In this document: in pieces, positions 1-8,803 of the stretch | Layout of the letters: each line of letters starts with the position of its first letter | Position numbering within the stretch: the first letter of the stretch is position 1 | Assembly (NCBI GenBank): GCA_038521625.1 | Contig: JBCBKP010000010.1 | Coordinates: forward strand, 29,099 to 93,098 | Source: JBCBKP01 sp038521625 | GTDB lineage: Bacteria > Planctomycetota > Phycisphaerae > Phycisphaerales > UBA1924 | Direction of reading: 5' to 3' | Length of the DNA stretch: 64,000 bases | Translations under genes and position numbers: made by a program | The notes under the pieces: model-generated | Told to the model about the DNA's origin: nothing | The model's database searches: none | What the model saw: the letters and a program-made list of their open reading frames with translations, nothing else

Positions 1-1202
1 ACCGCCTCCTCGGCGAGCGACTTCGCGGCCGCGAGGAATCGGTCGACGTCGTCGTCCGACGTGTAACAGCCCGGGCTGACGCGGACCCCGCCCGCCTCGG
101 CGGCGCGATCACGCTCCTGACCGGTGCCGATGTGCTGATGGAGCAGCGGCGCGCAGTGCGTGCCGCCGCGGACGCAGACGTCGAAGCGGCTGTCCATCTC
201 GCACCCGACCTCGCGGGCATCGCGTCCGGCGATATTGAACAGGACCACGGGCGTCCGAGGATCGCCGGAGGTCGGCCCGTAGATCGTGACGCCTTCGAGC
301 GCGGAGAGCGCTTGCATGATGCGCCCGGTGTGGCGTGCCTCCACCACGTGACGCGCTGCCGGCGCCGATTCCAGCGCCGCCGCGAGACCGGCGAACCCCA
401 CCGCGTTCGAGGTCCCGGCCTCCAGCGCGTCGGGGAGGACGTTCGGCATCTCGAGCCCCTCGGCCCGCGCGCCCGTGCCGCCGCGCCGCTGGCAGAACAG
501 GCGGCCTTCCTCGCCGTCCTCGAAGGCGCGCGGCCCCACGTAGAGCGCCCCCGTCGCGGTCGGCCCGAGAAGCCCCTTGTGGCCCGCGATCGCGAGCAGG
601 TCGATCGCCTCGGCTTCGACGTCGACCGGCATGTGACCGACCGTCTGGGCGGCGTCCACGAAGAACAGCGCCCGCGGGTTCGCGGCGCGCAGACGCCGAC
701 CGATCTCCGCGACCGGCTGGATCGTGCCCATCGCGTTCGAGGCGTGCGTCACGCAGACCAGGACGGTGCAATCGGTCACGTGCGAGATGAGCTCTTTGGG
801 ATCGACGAGGCCACGCCCGTCGGTCGGGACGATGCGCAGATCGATCTCGCCCTGGGTCTGGTAGCAGTGCAGCGTGCGCAAGACGGCGTTGTGCTCGGCC
901 ACGGTGGTGATGACGCTCGGCTTCATCTCGCCGCAGGACCGCAGCGTTCCCCTGAGCACGCCGTGCAGCGCGAGGTTGACCGAATCGGTGCAGCCGCCCG
1001 TCATGACGACGCGGTTCGGGCAGGGCGATTTCAGCATCGACCCGAGCGACTCGCGGACCGACTCGATCGGCTCGGCCGCGGCACGGGCGAGCGCGTGACC
1101 GCCGCGGCCCGGGTTGCCCGCCGACGAGGCCAAGAACTCGGACATCGCGCGACCGACCTCGGCCGGCTTGGGCCAGCTGGTCGCGGCGTTGTCCAGATAC
1201 AC
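1..1202 (-). CDS. Class V aminotransferase / cysteine desulfurase family protein (3' end cut by window)
   Basis: PLP-dependent fold-type I enzyme of the NifS/SufS-like family. The N-terminus reads VYLDNAATSWPKP, the typical opening of the short cysteine desulfurase family. A cofactor region TTVAEHNAVLRTL contains the His that stacks on PLP, and VDAAQTVGHMPVD is followed by AIAGHKGLLGPTATG, where the Lys of AGHKG should form the Schiff base. A later Arg/Cys stretch (FDVCVRGGTHCAP) resembles the substrate-cysteine loop of this group. The GTG start at 1202 is preferred because AGGGGG lies just upstream and the family usually begins right at this motif; GTG at 1217 is an alternative. About 400 codons are present, so only a short C-terminus is missing. 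It follows the dipeptidase gene on the same strand after 99 bp. No SufBCD or IscU partner is visible, so the sulfur acceptor is unknown and a selenocysteine-lyase-type activity cannot be excluded. Confidence 0.88.
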   Translation of the reverse strand, partial: MYLDNAATSWPKPAEVGRAMSEFLASSAGNPGRGGHALARAAAEPIESVRESLGSMLKSPCPNRVVMTGGCTDSVNLALHGVLRGTLRSCGEMKPSVITTVAEHNAVLRTLHCYQTQGEIDLRIVPTDGRGLVDPKELISHVTDCTVLVCVTHASNAMGTIQPVAEIGRRLRAANPRALFFVDAAQTVGHMPVDVEAEAIDLLAIAGHKGLLGPTATGALYVGPRAFEDGEEGRLFCQRRGGTGARAEGLEMPNVLPDALEAGTSNAVGFAGLAAALESAPAARHVVEARHTGRIMQALSALEGVTIYGPTSGDPRTPVVLFNIAGRDAREVGCEMDSRFDVCVRGGTHCAPLLHQHIGTGQERDRAAEAGGVRVSPGCYTSDDDVDRFLAAAKSLAEEA

Positions 1203-1301
1203 AGATCCCCCTGGCACGGCGGGCCTATTGTATCGATACAGCCGGGACGGGTCGAGGATCAGCGGCTCGGGGGGCAGCCGCTGGCGGATTCTCAGACCAG
1301 A

Positions 1302-2627
1302 TCAGCCGCCGGCGCTCGAGACCGTCTCGGGCGGGGCGACGTAATCCGCGTCGAGCTCCTCCATGATCGCGTCCGAGGCGGGGCGCTCCTTTTGCAGCCG
1401 CTCGGCGACACGCTCGTTCGACCGCATGACGCGGAGGACGTTCTCGCCCAGCAGCGCCCGGACCTCCCGGTCGCTCCAGCCGCGGCGGAGCATCTCGGCG
1501 ATGAGATCGGGGTATGTCGAGACGTCCTCGAGTCCGACGGGCAGCGAGCTGATGCCGTCGTAGTCGCCGCCGATTCCGACGTGCTCGATGCCGGCGATTT
1601 CCTTCACATGCTCGATGTGGTCGGCGACGTCCGAGATCGTCGCGCTCGGCGTTGGGTTCTCGTCCGTCCAGGCCTCGAGGCCCGAGCGGACCGCGTCGCC
1701 GTCACCGCCGTGCAGGTCCTGCAGTCGGGCGACCTCGGCGCGCCGCGCGAGGCTATGCGCACGAACCGCGGGGCTGATGTACGAAGGCACGAAGGTGACC
1801 ATCACGAGACCGCCGTTCTCTCGCAGCCGGAGCAGCACGTCGTCGGGGACGTTCCGCGGATGATCGACGAGCCCGCGTGCCGAGGAATGACTGAAGATCA
1901 CGGGCGCCTCGGCGACGTCGAGCGTGTCGTGCATCACCTCGGCCGAGACGTGCGAGAGATCGACGAGCATGCCGAGCCGGTTCATCTCGCGGATGACCTC
2001 CTCGCCGAATGGTGTCAGCCCGCCTCGGATCCGCTGGCCGGTCGCCGAATCGGCCCAGAGGGTGCCGAGGCTGTGCGTGAGCGTCATGTAGCGGGCGCCC
2101 ATCGCGTAGCACGCCCGCAGCGCGCCCAGCGAGTTGTTGATCGAGTGACCGCCCTCCATGCCGATCATCGAGGCGATCTTCCCGCGGCGGAAGGCCCGCT
2201 CCACGTCCTCGGCGGTCAGCGCGATCTCGAGGTCGTCCGGGTACATCGCCGCGAGGCGGTGGACGACGTCCATCTGCTCCATGACCGTCTGGACGTCGCT
2301 GGGCCCGCCCCCGCGACGGCGGATCGGGATGTACACCGACCAGAACTGCCCCCCGACGCGCCCCTCACGCAGGCGGGGGATGTCGGTGTGCAACGGGTTG
2401 TCCGGGAAGTCCCGCGATCGATCGACCGAGAGGTCGAACTCGGCGACCTTATTGCTGGCGCGGCCCCGCATCTGCCAGGGCAGGTCGTTGTGGCCGTCGA
2501 TCAGCGGCGTCCGGCGCATCAGCCGGACGGCCCGGTCGAGGTACTCGTCGCGATCGCCCTCTTGGGCAAGAACGGGCGAGGTCGATGACAGCGCCGCCGC
2601 CAGGGCGAGCGTGAGTCGGAGTCGCAT
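1302..2627 (-). CDS. Secreted membrane-dipeptidase-like peptidase, family M19
   Basis: A 441-residue zinc dipeptidase of the renal dipeptidase family, expected to hydrolyse dipeptides outside the cytoplasm. A Sec signal peptide ends near AQEGD (residues 1-22). M19 hallmarks follow in order: IDGHNDLPWQ (first His/Asp zinc ligands), GMEGGHSI (bridging Glu), YMTLTHS, DLSHVS, VIFSHSSARGLVDHPRN (zinc His residues) and HVGIGGDYDGI near the C-terminal third. Length is normal for the family. The ATG at 2627 has GGGAG upstream and begins exactly at the signal peptide; the frame is open further upstream but that extension is Arg-rich and unlikely. It lies 32 bp downstream of the S9 protease gene, suggesting co-transcription and stepwise peptide breakdown, with the protease releasing fragments and this enzyme finishing dipeptides. 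Confidence 0.92.
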   Translation of the reverse strand: MRLRLTLALAAALSSTSPVLAQEGDRDEYLDRAVRLMRRTPLIDGHNDLPWQMRGRASNKVAEFDLSVDRSRDFPDNPLHTDIPRLREGRVGGQFWSVYIPIRRRGGGPSDVQTVMEQMDVVHRLAAMYPDDLEIALTAEDVERAFRRGKIASMIGMEGGHSINNSLGALRACYAMGARYMTLTHSLGTLWADSATGQRIRGGLTPFGEEVIREMNRLGMLVDLSHVSAEVMHDTLDVAEAPVIFSHSSARGLVDHPRNVPDDVLLRLRENGGLVMVTFVPSYISPAVRAHSLARRAEVARLQDLHGGDGDAVRSGLEAWTDENPTPSATISDVADHIEHVKEIAGIEHVGIGGDYDGISSLPVGLEDVSTYPDLIAEMLRRGWSDREVRALLGENVLRVMRSNERVAERLQKERPASDAIMEELDADYVAPPETVSSAGG

Positions 2628-2659
2628 GCGTGTCTCCCGCGGTCTGGCCCGCTCGGTGC

Positions 2660-5131
2660 TCAGTCTTCTTCGCCGGCCTCGTAGCGGGCGTCGCCGCCGC
2701 GGGCCTCGGCGTACTTCACGTGCTCGTCGAGCCAATCGATCATCTCGGCCAGCACGTGCATGACCGACTCGCGGGCGCGGTAGCCGTGGCTCTCGTAGGG
2801 CAGCATCACGAGTCGGACGGTCCCGCCGTGGCCCTTGATGGCGTGGTACATGCGCTCGGACTGCATCGGGAAGGTGCCCGAGTTGTTGTCGATCATGCCG
2901 TGGGTCAGGAGCACGGGCTCGTTGATCTCGTCGGCGTGCATGAACGGGCTGAGCTCGAAGTAGACGTCCGGGGCCTGCCAGAACGTGCGCCGCTCGCTCT
3001 GGAACCCGAACGGCGTGAGCGTGCGGTTGTAGGCCCCGCTACGGGCGATGCCGGCCCTGAACGTGTCCGAGGCGGCCAGCAGGTGCGCCGTCATGAAGGC
3101 GCCGTAGCTGTGCCCGCCCACCGCGGCGCGGTCGGCGTCGGCGACGCCCCGCTCGGCCGCGAACCGCACGGCCGCGTCGCCGGCGGCGACGATCTGCTCG
3201 ATGAACGTGTCGTTGACGGTCTCGGGGTCGTCGCCGATGACCGGCATCGTCGCGCCGTCCATGACCGCGTAGCCCTGCGTCAGGAAGAACAGGTGGCTGT
3301 AGCCGCCGATGCGCGTGAACCGGTGCGGCGAGCCGGCGATCTGGCCGGCGGTGCGGGCGTCGTTGAACTCACGCGGGTAGGCCCAGACCACGAGCGGCAG
3401 CTCCTGGCCCTCGCGGTAGTCGGGCGGGAGGTAAAGGGTCGCCGAGAGCGTGACGTCGTCGCCGCGGTCGTAGGTGACCAGCTCCTTCTTGATCCCGGTC
3501 AGCTGCGGGTGCGGGTTGGGGAAGTCGGTGATCTGCTCCCGGGTGCCCCGCGCGAGATCGCGGACGTAGTAGTTCGGGGGCGTGGTCGTCGTCTCGTAGC
3601 TGGTCAGGACGCGCATGCCCGGCAGCAGATCGACGACGGTCTCGTAGTTGTCGCCGGCGTTCCGCCAGAGCTCGGTCTTGTCGAAGCTCTGAAGGCTCAT
3701 CTTGTGCAGGAACGGGCGGTCGCCCTTCGGCGTGGCGCCGCGGCCCCGCATGAAGATCGAGTCGCCGTCCACGAGGGCCACGCGCCGTCCGAACTCGTTG
3801 CGCGTGGTGACCGGCGTACCGGGGTCCGCGTAGCGGTCCTGGATGTTGCGTTCCTCGACGAGCCGCGGCTCGGCGCGGGTCTGGCTGAAGTCCACCAGCC
3901 ACGTCCGGGCGACGCGCGAGTCGCGGTCGTACTCACGGGCCAGGGCCTGGCGGCCGCCGTCGATATATGTCACGCCGCTGAAGCGGTCCTCGAGCTTGAC
4001 GAACTGCTTGGGCTGGCCCGTGAACGGCGCGTTCAGCGTCATGACCTTGTCGCGGTGCTCGGCCTCGGCCTTCGGGTCACCGCCATCGAGCGCCTCCACC
4101 CAGACGAGCGAGGCGGGCGCGTTGGCCTGCCAGGAGATCGAGCGCCGGCCGGTCGGCACGCCGCCGATCGGGACGGTGTCCTGCAGCGGCAGGTCGGCGA
4201 TCTCGGCGACCATATCGCCGTCGATGGTCCAGACCTCGGTCGTCTCGGGGAACGACCACAGAGGCACCAGGTACGAGTACGGGCGGTTGATCCGGTTGAC
4301 GAGCAGGTACTCGCCGTCGGGCGAGGGCGTGACCGAGCCGTAGACGGCCGGATCGCCGACCTTCTTCTCACGCCGGGTCTTGGTGTCGATGACCGCGATC
4401 TGGCTGGTCATGAGCCAGTCGAACATCGCCTCGTCGTGCTCGTCCTCGAGCAGGTCCTGGTACGTCCGCACGGGCGACGTGCGGCCCGCGCTCTCCTGCG
4501 ACACCGGGCCGGTCGGGACGACCGATCGCTCGGGCATGTCGTCGCGGCGGTCGGGGACGAGGTGCGCGACGATACGCCGGTTGTCCGGCAGCCAGTCGAT
4601 CCCGCCGGCGGCGAGGTTGACATCCCACCCGGTGATCGAGCGGACACGCCCGGTCTCGGAATCGCCGATGTAGAGCTGGACGCCGTCGCTGCGGGTCGCG
4701 GTGAAGGCGAACTTGCTGCCGTCGGGCGACCACGACGGGTAGCCGATGCCGGTCCCGGCCGGCGTGCGGACCTCGGTCTGCTCACCCGACTCGAGGTTCT
4801 GGAGCGTCAGCCCGACGTACCGGCGCGGGCCGTGCGGGCCGTTGTTCTGCGGGTCGAGGCGCCGCCCGGCGAGCCGCTCCATCGGGCGGGCCATCTCGGC
4901 GATCGGCGGCAGGCTCTCGCGCTCCACGAGGATGATCGTCGTGCCGTCCGGGCTCACGCTGACCGCGGGCGTCGGCGGCGCGTCGAGGATGTCGACGATC
5001 TCGCGCGGCGGGAGGCGATAGCCGCTGTCACGCGGATCGTCCTGTGCGAGCGCGGCGGAGGGTGCGGCCAGCGTGGCGGCGAGGGCGAGCGCTGCGGCGG
5101 CGGAAAGCGAACGGCTCCGGATCGTCGGCAT
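2660..5131 (-). CDS. Prolyl oligopeptidase family (S9) serine protease, glutamyl endopeptidase-like
   Basis: An 823-residue exported protease. A signal peptide (residues about 1-29, ending SAALAQ) is followed by a beta-propeller built of WSPDG/SPDG-type repeats (about residues 50-560) and an alpha/beta-hydrolase domain at the C-terminus. The nucleophile sits in GGHSYGAFMTAH (Ser near residue 674), the acid in THGMIDNNSG and the catalytic His in YESHGYRA. The alignment by eye is closest to the subgroup that includes chloroplast glutamyl endopeptidase, including its insertion around YPREF and IGGYSHLFFL. ATG at 5131 is preceded by GGGAG at good spacing. It is the first gene of a probable S9-M19-aminotransferase operon and is divergent from the nitrilase across 91 bp, so the two share an upstream region. 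Cleavage after Glu is inferred from subgroup resemblance only. Confidence 0.92.
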   Translation of the reverse strand: MPTIRSRSLSAAAALALAATLAAPSAALAQDDPRDSGYRLPPREIVDILDAPPTPAVSVSPDGTTIILVERESLPPIAEMARPMERLAGRRLDPQNNGPHGPRRYVGLTLQNLESGEQTEVRTPAGTGIGYPSWSPDGSKFAFTATRSDGVQLYIGDSETGRVRSITGWDVNLAAGGIDWLPDNRRIVAHLVPDRRDDMPERSVVPTGPVSQESAGRTSPVRTYQDLLEDEHDEAMFDWLMTSQIAVIDTKTRREKKVGDPAVYGSVTPSPDGEYLLVNRINRPYSYLVPLWSFPETTEVWTIDGDMVAEIADLPLQDTVPIGGVPTGRRSISWQANAPASLVWVEALDGGDPKAEAEHRDKVMTLNAPFTGQPKQFVKLEDRFSGVTYIDGGRQALAREYDRDSRVARTWLVDFSQTRAEPRLVEERNIQDRYADPGTPVTTRNEFGRRVALVDGDSIFMRGRGATPKGDRPFLHKMSLQSFDKTELWRNAGDNYETVVDLLPGMRVLTSYETTTTPPNYYVRDLARGTREQITDFPNPHPQLTGIKKELVTYDRGDDVTLSATLYLPPDYREGQELPLVVWAYPREFNDARTAGQIAGSPHRFTRIGGYSHLFFLTQGYAVMDGATMPVIGDDPETVNDTFIEQIVAAGDAAVRFAAERGVADADRAAVGGHSYGAFMTAHLLAASDTFRAGIARSGAYNRTLTPFGFQSERRTFWQAPDVYFELSPFMHADEINEPVLLTHGMIDNNSGTFPMQSERMYHAIKGHGGTVRLVMLPYESHGYRARESVMHVLAEMIDWLDEHVKYAEARGGDARYEAGEED

Positions 5132-5222
5132 GTGTGGTCTCCCGTGAGGTATCCCGAGGATGCGGTAGCCTACCAGATGCCCGCGCCGCGGCGTTCCGGC
5201 GGCCCGGCACGGAGAATCGCCA

Positions 5223-6131
5223 TTGAAGACCGAAGGATCCGAAAGTCCCGAGCCCTTCGTTGTGGCCGCGGTGCAAGCCGGCTCGGTTCTCTATGAGAAG
5301 AACGCGTGCCTGGATCGCGTGGCGAGTCTGTCGGGCGAGGCGGCCGCCCGGGGCGCCGCGCTCGTCGTGTTTCCGGAAGCGTTCGTGCCGGGCTACCCGC
5401 GGGGCGAGGGCTTCGGCATGGTCGTCGGCAGCCGCACGGAAGAGGGGCGAGCGCTCTTCGAGCGGTACCGCGGCGCGAGCGTGGTGCTCGGTGGCGAAGA
5501 CGGGTCGCGGCTCGGCGAGATCGCGCGCACGAACTCGGTCTTCCTCGCGGTGGGCGTCGTCGAGCGGGACGGGGCGCCGAACTCGGGCACGCTCTACTGC
5601 TCGATCGCGTACTTCGGCCCGGACGGCTCGTATCTGGGCAAGCACCGGAAGCTGAAGCCGACGGCGAGCGAGCGCCTGGTCTGGGGCGAGGGCGACGGGT
5701 CGACACTCACGAGTGTCCAGACCCCGGTCGGCCGGGTCGGCGGGCTGATCTGCTGGGAGAACTACATGCCGCTGGCGCGGGCGGCGATGTACGAGCACGG
5801 TCTGACCGTCTATCTCGCCCCCACCGCCGACCAGCGCGACGGCTGGCAGGCGACGATGCGGCACGTCGCGCTCGAGAGCCGCTGCTACGTCGTCGGCTGC
5901 AATCAGTTCGTGCCCGACGACGGCTCGGGCCGAACAGGGTCGCGCGGCGGGAGCGTGATCGTCGATCCGCTCGGCGAGGTCATCGCGGGGCCGCTGTGGG
6001 ACGAGGATGGGATCCTGACTGCCGAGATCGATCCGAGCCTCGTGGTGCGGTCGCGGCTCGACTTCGACCCGATCGGCCATTACGCCAGGCGGGATGTCTT
6101 CGAGCTGCGCGTGCACCGACCACCGGAGTGA
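5223..6131 (+). CDS. Nitrilase / carbon-nitrogen hydrolase
   Basis: A 302-residue cytoplasmic enzyme of the nitrilase superfamily, acting on C-N bonds, most likely of an organic nitrile. The Glu-Lys-Cys triad is visible: FPEAFVPGYP (Glu), LGKHRKLKPTASER (Lys) and GGLICWENYMPLAR (Cys). The CWENYMP context and the ERLVWGEGDGS sequence after the Lys are typical of true nitrilases (branch 1) rather than amidases of other branches. The start is TTG at 5223 with GGAG eight bases upstream; no ATG lies between there and the conserved VVAAVQAGSV strand, which supports TTG. The next gene on this strand is 48 bp downstream of its stop. Substrate cannot be read from the sequence. Confidence 0.9.
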   Translation: MKTEGSESPEPFVVAAVQAGSVLYEKNACLDRVASLSGEAAARGAALVVFPEAFVPGYPRGEGFGMVVGSRTEEGRALFERYRGASVVLGGEDGSRLGEIARTNSVFLAVGVVERDGAPNSGTLYCSIAYFGPDGSYLGKHRKLKPTASERLVWGEGDGSTLTSVQTPVGRVGGLICWENYMPLARAAMYEHGLTVYLAPTADQRDGWQATMRHVALESRCYVVGCNQFVPDDGSGRTGSRGGSVIVDPLGEVIAGPLWDEDGILTAEIDPSLVVRSRLDFDPIGHYARRDVFELRVHRPPE

Positions 6132-6179
6132 TAAGTCCGCTATGCTCGCGCCTTCCGAACCCCCGCGATGGAGGAACCG

Positions 6180-7562
6180 ATGCGGCTCGAGAGATCCATA
6201 CGACGCCTCTGTCTGCTCGCGCTCGGCTTCGCCGGTGCCGCGATCGCGCAGAACAGCCCGGTCGCGTACACGAACGCCAAGCTGATCCCGATCGACGGCG
6301 AGGAGATCGAGCGCGGCACGCTTGTGATCGAGGGCGGCAAGATCGTCGCCGTCGGCCCGACCGGGCGCGTCACCATCCCGCGCGGCGCCGACGAGATCAA
6401 CATGGCCGGCAACGTGATCATGCCCGGGCTGGTGGACACCCACAGCCACATCGGCGGCGTCGGCGGGGCCGACAGCAGCGGGCCGATCCAGCCGGGCGTC
6501 GCCGTCTACGACTCGATCAACGTTCGGAGCGGGGGCTTCAGGCGGGCCGTCGCGGGCGGGCTGACGAGCCTGAACATCATGCCCGGCTCGGGCCACCTGA
6601 GCAGCGGCAAGACCGTCTACGTCAAGCTCCGGTTCTTCGAGGACAACGCCCCGTCGACGATCGACGACATCACCTACCGATTCGACGACGGCTCGCCGAT
6701 GGGCGGGCTCAAGATGGCCAACGGCACCAACCCGATGCGGGACGGCGGCGCCGGCGGATTCCCCGGCACGCGCGGCAAGGCGGCCTTCCTCGTGCGCGAG
6801 CAGTTCATCAAGGCCCGCGAGTACGCCGCCAAGGTCGCGGCCGCGGGCGACGACGAGAGCATGCTCCCGCCGCGCGACCTGCACCTCGAGACACTGGCCG
6901 AGGTTCTCGCCGGCGAGCGGGTCGTCCACCACCACACGCACCGCCACGACGACATCTCGACCGTGCTCCGCCTGAAGGAGGAGTTCGGGTTCGAGGTGGT
7001 GCTGCACCACCTCAGCGAGGGCTGGATGGTGGCCGACGAGATCGCGGCGGCCGGCGCCGCCTGCTCGGTCATCATGATCGACTCGCCGGGCGGCAAGCTC
7101 GAGGCCGCGCGGCTGAGCTACGAGACCGGCAAGATCCTCGAGGAGGCCGGCGCCAACGTCAGCTTCCACACCGACGACTGGATCACGGACTCTCGGTACT
7201 TCTTCCGCTCGGCGGCGCTGGCCGTGCGGGCGGGGATGTCGCGCGAGGGCGGACTGCGGTCGCTGACGCTTTCGGGCGCCGAACAGCTCGATATCGAGGA
7301 CCGCGTCGGCTCGCTGACGGTCGGCAAGGACGCGGACTTCATCGTCCTCGACGGCGACCCGTTCAGCGTCTACACCAAGGTGCTGGAGACCTACGTCGAG
7401 GGCCGCCGGGTCTTCGATCGGAACAACCCCGAGCACCGGCTGTACGCCGTCGGCGGGTACGGGGCCGCGCACGACACCGAGCCGTACTTCTGCTGCTACG
7501 ACGCGTTCATGCGCCGCGGCAACGCCGGGATGCGAGCCGTCTTCGTCGGAGGGGGCGAGTGA
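6180..7562 (+). CDS. Exported metal-dependent amidohydrolase (imidazolonepropionase-like group)
   Basis: A 460-residue amidohydrolase with an N-terminal signal peptide (residues 1 to about 20, ending AIAQ). It has the composite beta domain seen in VIEGGKIVAVGP and the TIM barrel of the superfamily. Metal ligands appear intact: the HxH of GLVDTHSHIGG, His residues in HHHTHRHDD and VVLHHLSEGW, and the terminal Asp in SFHTDDW. The C-terminal GSLTVGKDADFIVLDGDPF motif is typical. ATG at 6180 is chosen over ATG at 6168 because GGAGG lies directly before it and the signal peptide then starts cleanly. It shares one base (TGATG) with the next gene, so the pair is translationally coupled. Substrate is unknown; family members act on cyclic amides, dipeptides or isoaspartyl compounds. 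Confidence 0.9.
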   Translation: MRLERSIRRLCLLALGFAGAAIAQNSPVAYTNAKLIPIDGEEIERGTLVIEGGKIVAVGPTGRVTIPRGADEINMAGNVIMPGLVDTHSHIGGVGGADSSGPIQPGVAVYDSINVRSGGFRRAVAGGLTSLNIMPGSGHLSSGKTVYVKLRFFEDNAPSTIDDITYRFDDGSPMGGLKMANGTNPMRDGGAGGFPGTRGKAAFLVREQFIKAREYAAKVAAAGDDESMLPPRDLHLETLAEVLAGERVVHHHTHRHDDISTVLRLKEEFGFEVVLHHLSEGWMVADEIAAAGAACSVIMIDSPGGKLEAARLSYETGKILEEAGANVSFHTDDWITDSRYFFRSAALAVRAGMSREGGLRSLTLSGAEQLDIEDRVGSLTVGKDADFIVLDGDPFSVYTKVLETYVEGRRVFDRNNPEHRLYAVGGYGAAHDTEPYFCCYDAFMRRGNAGMRAVFVGGGE

Positions 7563-8797
7563 TGCGAGCGACCCGTGTTCTCAGCGCGATCGTCGCGGCG
7601 GCCGCCGCACTCTCGGCCAATTTCTCGGCCACGGCCCAGCCGCTCGCCGTCCGCGGCGGCGTGGTGCACACGATGGCGGGCGAACCGATCCGCGACGGCG
7701 TGGTGCTCATCCGCGACGGCAAGATCGCCCGCGTCGGCCCGGCGGACCGCGTCTCGATCCCGCGCGGCGCGACCGTGCTCGAGGCCGAGGTGGTCACCCC
7801 CGGGCTCATCGACGCGCACTGCGTCGCCGGGCTCGCCGGTCTCTACAACAGCGGCGGCCAGGCGCACGATCAGGACCAGCTCGAGGCCTCCAGCCCGATC
7901 CAGCCGCAGCTGCGCGCGATCGACGCGTACAACGCCCGCGAGGAGCTCGTCGCCTGGCTCCGCAGTTTCGGCGTCACGACGATCCACACCGGGCACGGGC
8001 CCGGCGCGCTGATCTCGGGCCAGACCATGCTCGCCAAGACGGTCGGCGACACGGTGGAAGAGGCGATGATCGACGACGCCGTGGCCGTGGCCGCCACCCT
8101 CGACCCGGCCGCCTTCGGCGGCAGCGGCGCGCCGGGCACGCGCGCCAAGGCCATGCAGATGCTCCGGAGCGAGCTGATCAAGGCCTCCGAATACCGGGCC
8201 AAGCTCGAGGCCGCCGGAGACGGCGAAGGCCCCGGGCGTGACCTGAAGCTCGAGACGCTGGTCCGGGTGCTCGACAACGAGCTGCCCCTGATGATCACCG
8301 CCCACCGGGCGCAGGACATCGCGAGCTGCCTGCGGCTGGCCGAGGAGTTCGGCTTCACGCTCTGGCTGGACATGGCGACCGAGGCCTACGTCCTGACGGA
8401 CGAGATCCGCGCCGCGAACGTGCCTGTGATCGTGCATCCGACGATGTACCGAGCGACGGGCGAGGCCGAGAACCTCAGCTTCGAGACCGCCGCCACGCTC
8501 CGCGACGCCGGCATCGAGGTCGTCCTCCAGGGCGGGTACGAGGGATACGTCCCCAAGGTCCGCGTCGTGCTCTATGAGGCCGCGATGGCGGCCGCGCACG
8601 GGCTCGGATTCGAGCGGGCGCTCGAGTCGATCACGATCGGGCCCGCGCGGCTGCTCGGCATCGACGACCGCGTCGGATCGATCGAGCGCGGCAAGGACGC
8701 CGACCTGGTGCTCTTCAACGGCGACCCGTTCGAGTACACGACCAACGTGACGGCGGTCATCATCGACGGCGAGGTCGCCAGCGAAATTCGCCGCTGA
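7562..8797 (+). CDS. Amidohydrolase-like protein with degraded metal site (probable non-catalytic paralogue)
   Basis: A 411-residue exported paralogue of the preceding protein (signal peptide ending SATAQ). The fold is retained: VLIRDGKIARVGP, the barrel, and the C-terminal GSIERGKDADLVLFNGDPF. Key ligands are missing compared with its neighbour. The HxH position reads GLIDAHCVAGL (one His lost), the second His region keeps only ITAHRAQD, the HHLSEGW position reads LWLDMATEAY, and the terminal Asp site SFHTDDW is replaced by VLQGGYEGY. This suggests a pseudoenzyme that partners the upstream amidohydrolase, or an enzyme with altered chemistry. Tandem pairs of this kind are common in planctomycetes and Bacteroidetes, so the pairing is probably functional. 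The gene ends 6 bp from the convergent metalloprotease gene. Confidence 0.87.
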   Translation: MRATRVLSAIVAAAAALSANFSATAQPLAVRGGVVHTMAGEPIRDGVVLIRDGKIARVGPADRVSIPRGATVLEAEVVTPGLIDAHCVAGLAGLYNSGGQAHDQDQLEASSPIQPQLRAIDAYNAREELVAWLRSFGVTTIHTGHGPGALISGQTMLAKTVGDTVEEAMIDDAVAVAATLDPAAFGGSGAPGTRAKAMQMLRSELIKASEYRAKLEAAGDGEGPGRDLKLETLVRVLDNELPLMITAHRAQDIASCLRLAEEFGFTLWLDMATEAYVLTDEIRAANVPVIVHPTMYRATGEAENLSFETAATLRDAGIEVVLQGGYEGYVPKVRVVLYEAAMAAAHGLGFERALESITIGPARLLGIDDRVGSIERGKDADLVLFNGDPFEYTTNVTAVIIDGEVASEIRR

Positions 8798-8803
8798 TCG
8801 GAC

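Noticed and set aside
132..2588. Long plus-strand open frame antisense to the aminotransferase and dipeptidase
   Set aside because: Low-complexity Arg/Val/Asp/His composition without motifs; a by-product of high GC over two convincing minus-strand enzymes.
5306..7560. Plus-strand open frame running through the nitrilase and first amidohydrolase in another phase
   Set aside because: Arg-rich with no domain; only its final part from 7562 is a real gene, the second amidohydrolase.
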